Origin: Opitutaceae bacterium
Lineage (GTDB): Bacteria > Verrucomicrobiota > Verrucomicrobiia > Opitutales > Opitutaceae
DNA: 64,000 nucleotides
Assembly (NCBI GenBank): GCA_016715765.1
Contig: JADJZJ010000017.1
Coordinates: 1-64,000, forward strand
Direction: 5' to 3'
Shown here piece after piece: positions 17,434 to 34,408 of the stretch. The notes under the pieces are model-generated. The model was not told the origin of the DNA. It saw only the letters and a list, made by a program, of their open reading frames with translations, and made no database searches. The position numbers and the translations under genes were made by a program. Numbering within the stretch: the stretch's first letter is position 1; each line of letters begins with the position of its first letter.

Positions 17434-17932
17434 ATGAGAGCTGAAAAAAATTATCTGATCACCGAAGTCGAGACGCACCTCAAGAAGTCCGACTACGTCA
17501 TCCTCGCCAATTTCACCAAGGTTACCGTCGCCGACGTCGCCGAGCTGCGCAAGCGCCTCGACGCCGAGAAGGCCGGAGTTCCATGTGGTGAAGAACAGTT
17601 CGCTCCGCGTCGCGGCCAAGGCCCTCGGCCTGCCCGAATTCGAGAGCGCGCTCACCGGCCCCACGGCCGTGGTGGTCGGCGGCAAGAATTCCGCCGGCGT
17701 CGCCAAGATCCTCAAGAAGTTCTTCGAGGAAAAGCAGAAGCTCGAGGTCAAGATCGGCGTGATGGAGAAGAAACTCATCAGCGCCGCCGACCTCGCCAAG
17801 ATTGCCGACCTGCCCTCCTTCGAGGCGCTGCGTGCGCAATTGCTCGGCCTGTTCATGCAAAACGCCGCGGCCTTCGTCCGCGTACTCGATGCCAAGGTCA
17901 AGAAGGAGCAGCCCGCTGCTCCGGCCGCCTAA
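17434..17932 (+). CDS. rplJ: 50S ribosomal protein L10, frameshifted near 17575
   Basis: Base of the L7/L12 stalk. A normal start (MRAEKNYLITEVETHLKKSD, 12 bases after rplA with AGGAG) continues to LRKRLDAEKAG and then leaves frame at GGCCGGAGTT (17571-17580). Another frame resumes as EFHVVKNSSLRVAAKALGL and runs to the true TAA at 17930-17932 with an Ala-rich end. Restoring two bases (for example GC, to read GCC GGC GAG TTC) rejoins them into about 166 residues. Probably a sequence error. Confidence 0.87.
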
Positions 17933-18067
17933 CCCGTATCATTTTAACCAACCAGTAAATTTTCCGGTGCAAGCCGGGGAAGCCAAATCCCAGGAGGCAG
18001 GCTAGGGGATACGTCTCTTAAACGTGTTTCACTCCCGAAACCGCTAGTCCGCCCAAGGAAAGACAAC

Positions 18068-18446
<379 letters not shown>

Positions 18447-18488
18447 GACCGCTTGGCGATCTCCTTCGCAAATCTTCCGAAATCTTCG

Positions 18489-18522
18489 GGACAGGCCGTG
18501 TATCCACGCGGCCTGTCCTTTT
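18489..18522 (+). terminator. Rho-independent terminator/attenuator between rplL and rpoB
   Basis: GGACAGGCCGTG pairs with CACGCGGCCTGTCC around a TATC loop (one bulge) and is followed by TTTT. It lies 43 bases after the rplL stop and 100 before rpoB. In E. coli a partial terminator in the same place lowers rpoBC transcription relative to ribosomal genes; the same use is likely here. Confidence 0.8.
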
Positions 18523-18621
18523 GCCCCCTTTCCTTTTTCGTTCTTTTTGGCCGTTTCGCTGCCGGCCCGCGCCTGAGCGCGTGCCTCCCTTCTTTTTTCG
18601 TCTACCAACCGGGGAATTCAC

Positions 18622-22402
<3,781 letters not shown>

Positions 22403-22443
22403 GTCACCTTCGCATCCTTTAACAAACACCAGGGAAAGCACAC

Positions 22444-26585
<4,142 letters not shown>

Positions 26586-26609
26586 GCCGGGCTCAGCCTG
26601 ACACAATTC

Positions 26610-26640
26610 AAGGCCGCGGACATTGTCCGCGGCCTTTTTT
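26610..26640 (+). terminator. Rho-independent terminator after rpoC
   Basis: AAGGCCGCGGAC and GTCCGCGGCCTT form a 12-bp stem with an ATT loop, ending in TTTTTT. It lies 25 bases after the rpoC stop and marks the end of the rpoBC transcript. Confidence 0.95.
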
Positions 26641-26746
26641 GTGCCCTGGCTGTGCGGCAAGAATCTGCTTGTCAACGGGGGGGCCTTGCCAACGATTGCA
26701 GGTCCTCCCGCCAAAACTGCACGTAGAGCCTAGCTCCGTGTGGTTT

Positions 26747-26778
26747 AACGCCCGGCTTCACCGCCGGGCGTTTTTTTT
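26747..26778 (+). terminator. Second Rho-independent terminator before rpsL
   Basis: AACGCCCGGC and GCCGGGCGTT form a 10-bp stem with a TTCACC loop, followed by a run of eight T. Since rpoC already has its own terminator 107 bases upstream, this one either backs it up or ends a short independent transcript. Confidence 0.9.
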
Positions 26779-27018
26779 ATGATAATTGGCCGCGGGTGAA
26801 ATTACAGCTTGAGTTTACTCTGCCACCTACAGATTTTCTCCAGTTCCACATTTCCCGTTGACGCGTTTTCGGTTCAACCGAGGAGCGTTTCCACTCGCGA
26901 GTCGGGGCCAAATCCCGAGTTTCGCGAATACTGATACTTTTCGCCAAAAAGTTCTTGCTCAGCATTTGGCGTCAGGTAGCTTTTTCCTCTTTTCCCTAAT
27001 TTTCACTCCTAAATTCGT

Positions 27019-27399
27019 ATGCCGACCATCAATCAACTCGTGCGCAAGGGCCGCCGCAAGGTGACCGCCAAGTCGAAGTCTCCGGCTTTGGCAGGCAATC
27101 CTTTCCGCCGCGGTGTGTGTGTGCAGGTCATGACCCGCACGCCCAAGAAGCCGAACTCCGCTATCCGCAAGGTTGCCAAGGTCCGCCTGACGAATGGCAA
27201 CGAAGTCATTTCCTACATCCCCGACGAGGGACACAACCTGCAGGAGCACTCCATTGTTTTGGTGCGCGGCGGTCGTGTGAAGGATCTCCCCGGCGTCCGC
27301 TATCACATTGTGCGCGGTACGCTTGATGCCACCGGTGTCGAGAAACGCCGTCGCAGTCGTTCCAAGTACGGCGTCAAACGCCCGAAGGCCGCCAAGTAA
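27019..27399 (+). CDS. rpsL: 30S ribosomal protein S12
   Basis: Decoding-centre protein. 126 residues starting MPTINQLVRKGR. The streptomycin-related TPKKPNSAIRK and the RGGRVKDLPGVRYHIVRG loop are wild type in form. First gene of the str operon, after a gap with two terminators; 28 bases before rpsG. Confidence 0.99.
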   Translation: MPTINQLVRKGRRKVTAKSKSPALAGNPFRRGVCVQVMTRTPKKPNSAIRKVAKVRLTNGNEVISYIPDEGHNLQEHSIVLVRGGRVKDLPGVRYHIVRGTLDATGVEKRRRSRSKYGVKRPKAAK

Positions 27400-27427
27400 A
27401 CCGTTCTTTTCAATCCCAATTTAAGTC

Positions 27428-27901
27428 ATGTCACGCCGTCACAGAGCCACCAAGCGCCAAGCCGAGCCGGATATCCGTTACAACAGCCCGCTCGTGGCCC
27501 ATCTGGTCAATGTCATCATGAAGAGCGGCAAGAAGAACCTTGCCGAACGCATCGTCTACGGTGCCTTTGAAAAGGTTTCGGAGAAGCTCGACAAGGGCAA
27601 CCCGGTCGACCTCCTGCTCGGTGCGCTGGAAAACGCGCGTCCCCGCCTTGAGGTGAAGAGCCGCCGTGTCGGTGGCGCCACCTATCAGGTGCCGGTCGAA
27701 ATTTCCTTTGAGCGTCAGGAATCACTGGCCCTGCGCTGGATCGTGACCGCCGCGGGCAGCCGCAAGGGCATGCCGATGCGCGACGCCCTGGCCGCCGAGA
27801 TCATCGATGCCTACAACAATACGGGCACCGTCGTGAAGAAGAAGGAAGACACTCACAAGATGGCTCAGGCGAACCGTGCCTTTGCCCACCTCCGCTGGTA
27901 A
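27428..27901 (+). CDS. rpsG: 30S ribosomal protein S7
   Basis: Head-nucleating 16S rRNA-binding protein. 157 residues, starting MSRRHRATKR. Motifs: VNVIMKSGKKNLAERIVYGA, GGATYQVPVEI and MAQANRAFAHLRW at the end. It ends eight bases before fusA. Confidence 0.99.
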   Translation: MSRRHRATKRQAEPDIRYNSPLVAHLVNVIMKSGKKNLAERIVYGAFEKVSEKLDKGNPVDLLLGALENARPRLEVKSRRVGGATYQVPVEISFERQESLALRWIVTAAGSRKGMPMRDALAAEIIDAYNNTGTVVKKKEDTHKMAQANRAFAHLRW

Positions 27902-27909
27902 GGCTGCCC

Positions 27910-30099
27910 ATGTCCGTCGCTGCTCCCAAGATCACCATCGTCACCGAGAAATCGAAGATTTCCCCGGCCAACGCCAAGGACCGCCCGTTCCCGCTCGAGT
28001 GGACGCGCAACATCGGCATCGCCGCGCACATTGATGCGGGCAAGACGACCACGACCGAGCGCATCCTTTTCTACTCCGGCGCCGTCCACAAGATGGGCGA
28101 AGTGCACGAGGGCTCCACGGTCACCGACTGGATGGAGCAGGAACGTGAGCGTGGCATCACGATCACCTCCGCCGCCATTTCCTGCGCCTGGAATGCCTCC
28201 TGGGGCCCTTGGAAGGGCATCAAGCAGCGCATCAATATCATCGACACCCCCGGACACGTTGACTTCACCGCCGAGGTGGAGCGCTCCATGCGTGTGCTCG
28301 ACGGCGCCGTCGCGGTTTTCTGTGCCGTGGCCGGCGTGCAACCCCAATCCGAGACGGTCTGGCGCCAGGCCAACAAGTACGGCGTGCCGCGCATTGCCTT
28401 CGTCAACAAGATGGACCGCACCGGCGCTGATTTCTATCGCGCGGTCTCGGACATGCGCGAGAAGCTCAAGGCGAATGCGCACCCGCTGTTCATTCCCATC
28501 GGCAAGGAGGAGAACTTCATCGGTTTGATCGATCTCGTCCAGAATACCGCCTACCTTTTCGACGATACCACGGATCCCCTCGGCCTGAATCCGGTAACCA
28601 CGGCCATTCCCGCGGAGTACGCGGAGCAAGCCAAGGAATACCGCGACAAGCTGATCGAGGCGGTTTCGGATTTTGATGATGTGATCGCGGAGAAGTACCT
28701 CGGTGGCGAGGAAGTCTCGCTCGAGGAACTCACCCTGGCCGTCCGCAAGGCGACCATCTCCATGAAGTTCACCGGGGTTGTCCCCGGTTCGGCCTTCAAG
28801 AAGAAGGGTGTCCAGCGTCTGCTCGATTGCGTGGTGAATTTCCTGCCCAATCCCCTGGATCTGCCCCCGATGCAGGGCCAGAACGTGGATGGGGCGCCCG
28901 TCGAGGCGGTCGTCAGCGACAAGGCCAAGCTTGCCGGGCTCGCTTTCAAGCTTTGGACCGACCCCTTTGTCGGTAAGCTGGTTTTCTTCCGGGTTTACAC
29001 CGGAACCCTCTCCCGGGGTATGTCCCTCTACAATCCGCGTACCCGCCGCAGCGAGCGCTGCTCGCGCCTGGTGTTGATGCGCGCGATGGACCGTGAGGAA
29101 ATTGACATGGCCTATTCGGGCGACATCTGCGCCCTGGTCGGTGTCAAGGATGTGATCACGGGCGATACGCTCAGTGACGAGGATTTTGATATCCGTCTCG
29201 AGCCGCCGTCCTTCCCGGAGCCGGTCATCGCGATGTCGATCGAGCCGAATTCCAAGGCTGACCAGGAAAAGATGGGCATGGCTCTCCAGCGTTTGGTCGC
29301 CGAGGATCCGACCCTCAAGGTCAAGACCGACCCGGATACCGGCCAGACGATTCTCGCCGGCATGGGCGAACTCCATCTCGATATCATCCGCGACCGCATG
29401 AAGCGGGAATTCAAGGTCGAGGCGACCGCCGGCAAGCCGCAGATCGCCTACCGTGAAACCGTCCTCAAGCACGCTGATGGTGAAGGCAAGTTCATCCGCC
29501 AGTCGGGTGGCAAGGGCCAGTACGGCCACGTCTGCGTCAAGATCGAGCCCAACGTCAAGGGCAAGGGTGTCGAGGTCATCAACGAAATCGTTGGCGGCGT
29601 CATCCCGAAGGAATTCATCAAGCCCGCCACCGAGGGCATTCTCGAGGGCACCAACAATGGTGTGGTGGCCGGTTACCCCGTGGTGGATGTCATCGTCCGC
29701 ATTGTCGACGGTTCCTATCACGAGGTGGATTCGTCCGAACTCGCGTTCAAGATGGCCGGCATCTTTGGCTTCAAGGAGGCCATGAAGCAGGCCCATCCGA
29801 TCCTCCTCGAACCCATCATGGGGGTCGAAGTCACCACGCCCGAGGACTACGCCGGCGATCTCATGGGCGACATCAATCGCCGCCGTGGCGCGATCCAGGG
29901 CATGGAGAACAAGAACGGCGCGACCATCATCAACGCACACGTTCCGCTGGAAATGCTGTTCGGTTACGTCACGGACATCCGTTCGCTGTCCAAGGGCCGG
30001 GCCAGCGCCTCGATCACGCCCTCCCATTTCGAGCAGGTTCCGAACTCGCTCCTCACCAAGATTGTCGAATCTTCCGTCAAGGCTCCCGCCCGCACCTAA
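27910..30099 (+). CDS. fusA: Translation elongation factor G
   Basis: GTPase for ribosomal translocation. 729 residues (about 25 more than E. coli, mainly a hydrophilic N-terminal lead MSVAAPKITIVTEKSKIS). G1 AHIDAGKTTTTERILFY, switch 1 ERERGITITSAA, G3 DTPGHVDF, G4 NKMDRTGAD. Domains II-V end with RASASITPSHFEQVP. A single in-window copy, so it should serve both translocation and recycling unless a paralogue exists elsewhere. Confidence 0.98.
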   Translation: MSVAAPKITIVTEKSKISPANAKDRPFPLEWTRNIGIAAHIDAGKTTTTERILFYSGAVHKMGEVHEGSTVTDWMEQERERGITITSAAISCAWNASWGPWKGIKQRINIIDTPGHVDFTAEVERSMRVLDGAVAVFCAVAGVQPQSETVWRQANKYGVPRIAFVNKMDRTGADFYRAVSDMREKLKANAHPLFIPIGKEENFIGLIDLVQNTAYLFDDTTDPLGLNPVTTAIPAEYAEQAKEYRDKLIEAVSDFDDVIAEKYLGGEEVSLEELTLAVRKATISMKFTGVVPGSAFKKKGVQRLLDCVVNFLPNPLDLPPMQGQNVDGAPVEAVVSDKAKLAGLAFKLWTDPFVGKLVFFRVYTGTLSRGMSLYNPRTRRSERCSRLVLMRAMDREEIDMAYSGDICALVGVKDVITGDTLSDEDFDIRLEPPSFPEPVIAMSIEPNSKADQEKMGMALQRLVAEDPTLKVKTDPDTGQTILAGMGELHLDIIRDRMKREFKVEATAGKPQIAYRETVLKHADGEGKFIRQSGGKGQYGHVCVKIEPNVKGKGVEVINEIVGGVIPKEFIKPATEGILEGTNNGVVAGYPVVDVIVRIVDGSYHEVDSSELAFKMAGIFGFKEAMKQAHPILLEPIMGVEVTTPEDYAGDLMGDINRRRGAIQGMENKNGATIINAHVPLEMLFGYVTDIRSLSKGRASASITPSHFEQVPNSLLTKIVESSVKAPART

Positions 30100-30120
30100 A
30101 CCCTTCGTTCTTTTTACGCC

Positions 30121-30429
30121 ATGAAAGGCCAACGCATTCGCATCAAACTCCAGGGCTTCGACTATCGTGTCATCGATCAGTCGGCGCTGGAGATCGTTGA
30201 GACCGCCAAGCGCTCCGGCGCCCGCGTCTCTGGTCCCATTCCGCTGCCCACCCGCATCGAAAAGCTGACGGTCAACCGCTCCCCGCACGTCGACAAGAAG
30301 TCCATGGAGCAGTTCGAGACCCGCACGCACAAGCGCCTCATCGACATCATCGAGCCCACCGCCCAGACGGTCGATGAACTCAAGAAGCTCAACCTGCCCT
30401 CCGGCGTAGATATCACCATCAACGTATAA
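30121..30429 (+). CDS. rpsJ: 30S ribosomal protein S10
   Basis: 30S head protein and NusE transcription factor. 102 residues: MKGQRIRIKLQGFDYRVIDQ, then GPIPLPTRIEKLTVNRSPHV. Here it is the last gene of the fusA group with no tuf between; a 113-base gap with a hairpin follows before rplC. Confidence 0.98.
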   Translation: MKGQRIRIKLQGFDYRVIDQSALEIVETAKRSGARVSGPIPLPTRIEKLTVNRSPHVDKKSMEQFETRTHKRLIDIIEPTAQTVDELKKLNLPSGVDITINV

Positions 30430-30462
30430 CTTACTGATTCCACAACTCCTCAGTTAGCAGTT

Positions 30463-30490
30463 GCCCATGTGCGCCCCGCGCACCGCTGGG
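30463..30490 (+). promoter_or_regulatory. Hairpin in the rpsJ-rplC gap
   Basis: GTGCG/CGCAC with a CCCCG loop at 30469-30483, extended by CCCA/TGGG on the outside. The 113-base gap is long for neighbours that are usually nearly adjacent, and lies where an S10-operon control element might sit. No T-run follows. Role unknown. Confidence 0.4.
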
Positions 30491-30542
30491 TTCTTCTAAT
30501 GTAGGTCGTTAAACGGAAAAACTTCCACCTACCACTTAGCCC

Positions 30543-31187
30543 ATGATCTCATCGCTTTTAGGTAAAAAACTCGGAATGACGCAGGTCTACGATGCACAGA
30601 ACGTGCTCGTGCCCGTCACCGTGGTCGAAGCCGGCCCTTGCGCGGTCGTGCAAGTCAAGACCGCGGCCACCGACGGTTACAACGCCGTCCAGATCGGCTT
30701 CTCGGCCAAGAAGGCCAGGAACGCCAGCAAGGCCGAACTCGCCCACGCCAAGAAGGCCGGCCTCGACAGCGCCCCGCGCGTGCTCAGCGAAGTGCGCCTG
30801 GTCGATGCCCCCACCCTGAAGGTGGGAGACGTCGTCAATGTCACTTCCTTCACGGAGGGCCAGCTGGTCGATGTCATCGGCATCACCAAGGGCAAGGGAT
30901 TCCAGGGCGTGGTGAAACGCTACCGTGTCGCCGGCGGTCCCGCCTCCCACGGTTCCATGTTCCACCGCCGCATCGGCTCCATCGGCATGCGTCAGACGCC
31001 CGGCCGCGTTTGGAAGAACCAGATCATGCCCGGTCACATGGGCAGCGAGAAGCGCACCGTGCAGAACCTGCGCGTCGTCAAGGTCATCGCCGACAAGAAC
31101 CTCATCCTCGTCAAGGGAGCCATCCCTGGCGCCAATGGGGACGACGTGATTGTGCGCAGCGCCATCAAGGGCCAGCCCAAAGCCTAA
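30543..31187 (+). CDS. rplC: 50S ribosomal protein L3
   Basis: Early 23S rRNA-binding protein near the peptidyl transferase centre. 214 residues: MISSLLGKKLGMTQVYDAQN, VDVIGITKGKGFQGVVKRY, and the central-loop GRVWKNQIMPGHMGSEKRT. Starts the rplCDWB-rpsS group. Confidence 0.98.
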   Translation: MISSLLGKKLGMTQVYDAQNVLVPVTVVEAGPCAVVQVKTAATDGYNAVQIGFSAKKARNASKAELAHAKKAGLDSAPRVLSEVRLVDAPTLKVGDVVNVTSFTEGQLVDVIGITKGKGFQGVVKRYRVAGGPASHGSMFHRRIGSIGMRQTPGRVWKNQIMPGHMGSEKRTVQNLRVVKVIADKNLILVKGAIPGANGDDVIVRSAIKGQPKA

Positions 31188-31205
31188 CCGGGAGAATCCG
31201 CAGCC

Positions 31206-31841
31206 ATGAAACTCACTGTCTTTAGTTCCGATGGTAAGACCAGCAGCGAAAAGGATTTCGCCGGTCTGCCTACATTCGAAGGCGACAAAGGCCTCCAGGC
31301 CGTCAAGGAGGTGATCGTCGCGATCAACGCCAACAACCGCCAGGGCACGCACTCCACCAAGACCCGCGGCGAAGTCCGCGGCGGTGGCAAAAAGCCCTGG
31401 CGCCAGAAGGGCACCGGTCGCGCCCGCGCCGGCTCCATCCGTTCCCCCCTGTGGGTCGGCGGTGGTGTCGTGTTCGGCCCGAAGCCGCGTGACTATTCCA
31501 AGAAGATCAACGGCAAGGTGAAGGCGCTCGCCTTCAGCCGCGCCCTCTACGATCGCGCCTCGGCCGGTGAAATCGCCGTCATCGAGCAGTTCGCCGCCAA
31601 CCAGACTAAGACGAAGCTCGTCGACGAGGTCCTCGGTCGCATCGCCCCCAAGGGCAAGGTGCTCCTCGTGGACGCTCCGTTCACTGTCGAGGCCGCCCGG
31701 GCCGCCCGCAACATCGAGCGCGTCTCGCTGCAGGAGGCCGCGAAGCTCAACACCCTCGATCTCGCCCAGTACCAGAAGATCATCGTCAGCACCAAGGCGC
31801 TCGAGGCCATCATCGCCCGCGTCAACGGAGGTAAGAACTAA
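31206..31841 (+). CDS. rplD: 50S ribosomal protein L4
   Basis: Exit-tunnel protein; in some bacteria a repressor of the S10 operon. 211 residues with the tunnel loop TKTRGEVRGGGKKPWRQKGT and GGGVVFGPKPRDYSKKIN. Its TAA shares one base with the rplW ATG. Confidence 0.98.
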   Translation: MKLTVFSSDGKTSSEKDFAGLPTFEGDKGLQAVKEVIVAINANNRQGTHSTKTRGEVRGGGKKPWRQKGTGRARAGSIRSPLWVGGGVVFGPKPRDYSKKINGKVKALAFSRALYDRASAGEIAVIEQFAANQTKTKLVDEVLGRIAPKGKVLLVDAPFTVEAARAARNIERVSLQEAAKLNTLDLAQYQKIIVSTKALEAIIARVNGGKN

Positions 31842-32122
31842 TGAACGCCGACAAAGTGCTCAAGCACGTCCGTCTCACGGAAAAATCCAACAAGCAGTCC
31901 GCCGATCTCGGCCAGTACACCTTTGAGGTTTATCCGGACGCCACGAAGCACACCGTGGCCACCGCCGTGGAGGAGACCTTCAAGGTCACCGTCCGCCGCG
32001 TGAACATCCAGAACTACCGCGGCAAAAACAAGAAGAGCCGCACCGGCCGCCCGACCGTCGGTTCCGACTACAAGAAGGCGATCGTGACCCTCAAGACCGG
32101 CGACAAGATCGAGCTCGTCTGA
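31841..32122 (+). CDS. rplW: 50S ribosomal protein L23
   Basis: Tunnel-exit protein that docks trigger factor and SRP. 93 residues, VRLTEKSNKQSADLGQYTFE and FKVTVRRVNIQNYRGKNK. Start overlaps the rplD stop by one base. Confidence 0.97.
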   Translation: MNADKVLKHVRLTEKSNKQSADLGQYTFEVYPDATKHTVATAVEETFKVTVRRVNIQNYRGKNKKSRTGRPTVGSDYKKAIVTLKTGDKIELV

Positions 32123-32151
32123 GCCGGCGCCGACCCAAGGAGAATCCCAAC

Positions 32152-33015
32152 ATGGCTATCAAATCTTTCCGCCCTCTCACGCCCGCGGGCCGCTTCACCT
32201 CCCTCAACAAGGTGGTGGTTTCCAAGGAGCGTCCGCAGCGCAACCTCACCGAGCCCAAGCCGAAGACCGGCGGCCGCAATGTCTACGGTCGTGTCACCTC
32301 CCGCCATCGTGGCGGCGGCCACAAGCAGCTCTACCGCATCATCGACTTCAAGCGCGATCTGCTCGACATGCCCGCCCGCGTCCAGGCCATCGAGTATGAC
32401 CCGAACCGCACCGCGCATCTCGCCCTCGTGGCCTACGCCAATGGCGAGAAGCGCTACATCATCGCGCCCAAGGGCCTGAAGGTCGGCGACACCATCGTCA
32501 CCTCGGACAAGGCCACGACGAATGATTTCAACGTGGGCAACAATTTCCCGCTCGAGATCATCCCCCCGTCCACGCGTCTCCACTGCGTGGAGCTGATTCC
32601 CGGCCGTGGCGCGCAATTGGCCCGTTCCGCCGGCACCGGCCTCGAGCTCATTGCCGTCGAGGGTGGTTTTGCCCAGCTCAAGATGCCTTCCGGCGAACTC
32701 CGTCTCGTCAATCCGAAGTGCCGCGCCACCATCGGTGAAGTCGGCAACTCCGACCACAACCAGCAGTCGCTCGGCAAGGCCGGTCGCAAGCGCTGGCTCG
32801 GCGTCCGTCCGACCGTGCGCGGCATGGCCATGAACCCGGTCGATCACCCCAACGGTGGCGGCCAGGGCAAGTCCAAGGGTGGTGGCGGCCGCCAGCATCT
32901 CGTGTCCCCGTGGGGCCAGCTCGCCAAGGGTTTTGTCACCCGCCGGCGCTCCAAGCCCTCCAACAGCCTCATCATCGCCCACCACAACGGTCGCAAGCCG
33001 CGCGGCCAAAAGTAA
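32152..33015 (+). CDS. rplB: 50S ribosomal protein L2
   Basis: Subunit-bridge protein needed for peptidyl transferase assembly. 287 residues (E. coli 273); AAGGAG lies 10 bases before the ATG. Motifs: RHRGGGHKQLYRIIDFKRD, GNFPLEIIPPST-type loop, AGRKRWLGVRPTVRGMAMNP. The usual VDHPHGGGEG is VDHPNGGGQG here, so the second His of this highly conserved loop is Asn while the first is kept. Confidence 0.98.
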   Translation: MAIKSFRPLTPAGRFTSLNKVVVSKERPQRNLTEPKPKTGGRNVYGRVTSRHRGGGHKQLYRIIDFKRDLLDMPARVQAIEYDPNRTAHLALVAYANGEKRYIIAPKGLKVGDTIVTSDKATTNDFNVGNNFPLEIIPPSTRLHCVELIPGRGAQLARSAGTGLELIAVEGGFAQLKMPSGELRLVNPKCRATIGEVGNSDHNQQSLGKAGRKRWLGVRPTVRGMAMNPVDHPNGGGQGKSKGGGGRQHLVSPWGQLAKGFVTRRRSKPSNSLIIAHHNGRKPRGQK

Positions 33016-33033
33016 TCCTAACGACTCCGCACC

Positions 33034-33309
33034 ATGGCACGTTCCATCAAAAAAGGCTTCTTCGTCGATTACCACCTGCTCGAGAAGATCGAGAAGGCGA
33101 CCAAATCCGGCGCCAAGAAGCCCATCCAGACCTGGTCCCGCCGTTCGACGATCACCCCCGACTTCATCGGGCACACGTTCAGCGTGCACAACGGCAAGGC
33201 CTTCATCGCCGTCTACGTCACCGAGAACATGGTCGGCCACAAGCTCGGTGAGTTCTCCCCGACCCGCATCTTCAAGTCGCACGGCGCCCATACCGCCAAG
33301 GCCATTTAA
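33034..33309 (+). CDS. rpsS: 30S ribosomal protein S19
   Basis: 30S head protein. 91 residues: MARSIKKGFFVDYHLLEKIE, WSRRSTITPDFIGHTFSVHN, KLGEFSPTRIFKSHG. A 78-base gap with a strong hairpin separates it from rplV. Confidence 0.98.
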   Translation: MARSIKKGFFVDYHLLEKIEKATKSGAKKPIQTWSRRSTITPDFIGHTFSVHNGKAFIAVYVTENMVGHKLGEFSPTRIFKSHGAHTAKAI

Positions 33310-33335
33310 CACTTAACCACCGCCAACACCAAAAG

Positions 33336-33366
33336 GGCAGGGGAGCGCTTTCGCGATCCTGCTGCC
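33336..33366 (+). promoter_or_regulatory. Hairpin in the rpsS-rplV gap
   Basis: GGCAG...CTGCC outer stem with an inner GGA-GCG / CGC-GA-TCC helix and a CTTT loop. It ends 21 bases before the rplV ATG (33388). No T-run, so not a simple terminator. It could be a processing or protein-binding site. Confidence 0.4.
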
Positions 33367-33387
33367 GCCTCCGAAGGAATCATCATC

Positions 33388-33729
33388 ATGGAAGTCCAAG
33401 CCCTCACCCGCTACGCGCGCATGTCCCCTAAAAAGGTGCGCGAAGTGGCCTGCACCATCCAAGGCCGCAAGGCCGCGGAAGCCGTCGATTACCTGACGCT
33501 CATCCCGCGCAAGTCCGCGCGCCTCATCGTCAAGACCCTCAAGAGCGCGATCGCCAACGCCGAGAACAACCTGAACCTCTCGGCCGACACCCTCACCGTG
33601 AAGAGCGCGATCGTGGAAAACGGTCCCGTGCTCAAGCGCTTCAAGGCCGGTGCCCGCGGTACCGCGATGCCCCGCCGCAAGAAGATGTCGCACATCCGCA
33701 TCGTCCTCTCGGACGGCAACTCCAACTGA
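33388..33729 (+). CDS. rplV: 50S ribosomal protein L22
   Basis: Exit-tunnel protein. 113 residues, starting MEVQALTRYARMSPKKVREV, with NLNLSADTLTVKSAIVENGP and the hairpin tail RFKAGARGTAMPRRKKMSHI. GAAGGAAT precedes the start. Confidence 0.97.
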   Translation: MEVQALTRYARMSPKKVREVACTIQGRKAAEAVDYLTLIPRKSARLIVKTLKSAIANAENNLNLSADTLTVKSAIVENGPVLKRFKAGARGTAMPRRKKMSHIRIVLSDGNSN

Positions 33730-33736
33730 TATCCCC

Positions 33737-34369
33737 ATGGGCCAAAAGACCAATCCGACCGGTTTCCGTCTCGCAATCCGCCGCAACTGGCAGTCCCGCT
33801 GGTACGCGGGCAAGAAGGAGTTTCCGAAGCTCCTCCTCGAGGACCAGATCATCCGCGAAAAGCTCATGGAGAAGCTGAAGCAGGCCTCCGTGCCGCGCAT
33901 CTTCATCGAGCGCGCGTCGAATCGCGTGCGCGTCAAGATTTACACCGCCCGCCCCGGCATCGTCATCGGGCGCAAGGGCCAGGAAATCGAGAAGATCAAG
34001 GAGGAGCTCGCCAAGCTCACGGGCAAGGAGATCCTCCTCGACATCCAGGAGGTCAAGAAGCCCGAGATCGAGGCCGCCCTCGTGGCCGAGAACGTCGCCC
34101 TCCAGCTCGAACGCCGCATCGCTTTCCGCCGGGCCATGAAGAAGGCCGTCGAGATGGCCATGGCGCTCGGCGCCGAGGGCATCCGCATCCAGTGCTCCGG
34201 CCGCCTTGGCGGCTCGGACATCGCCCGCCGCGAATGGCAGCGCAAGGGCCGCGTGCCGCTGCACACTCTCCGCGAGAACATCGACTACGGCTTTGCCGAG
34301 GCCCTGACCGTTTATGGCAAGATCGGCGTCAAGTGCTGGATCTGCAAAAAAGAGTCCGACAACAACTGA
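33737..34369 (+). CDS. rpsC: 30S ribosomal protein S3
   Basis: mRNA-entry protein with a KH domain. 210 residues from ATG 33737 (GQKTNPTGFRLAIRRNWQSR), eight bases after the rplV stop. KH motif VIGRKGQEIEKIKEELAKL and the C-terminal RLGGSDIARREWQRKGRVPL. The end VKCWICKKESDNN is short; no long C-terminal tail. Confidence 0.97.
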   Translation: MGQKTNPTGFRLAIRRNWQSRWYAGKKEFPKLLLEDQIIREKLMEKLKQASVPRIFIERASNRVRVKIYTARPGIVIGRKGQEIEKIKEELAKLTGKEILLDIQEVKKPEIEAALVAENVALQLERRIAFRRAMKKAVEMAMALGAEGIRIQCSGRLGGSDIARREWQRKGRVPLHTLRENIDYGFAEALTVYGKIGVKCWICKKESDNN

Positions 34370-34408
34370 TCGCTCTCCGATCGCATTCGTAACTAGGAGA
34401 ATCCTCCC

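Larger units (their letters stand above)
26586..27018. other. 433-base gap between rpoC and rpsL with two terminators
   Basis: No coding sequence is seen. It holds the rpoC terminator (26610-26640), about 105 bases of unassigned sequence, a second terminator (26747-26778), and about 240 bases that must contain the promoter for rpsL-rpsG-fusA. Several TTGA-type hexamers are present (for example near 26856) but none has a convincing -10 partner. Confidence 0.6.

Noticed and set aside
27865..30330. An 820-codon minus-strand frame opposite fusA, and similar long minus-strand frames opposite rpoB and tuf
   Set aside because: Opposite-strand frames stay open in GC-rich genes with strong third-position bias. 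fusA, rpoB and tuf are certain.
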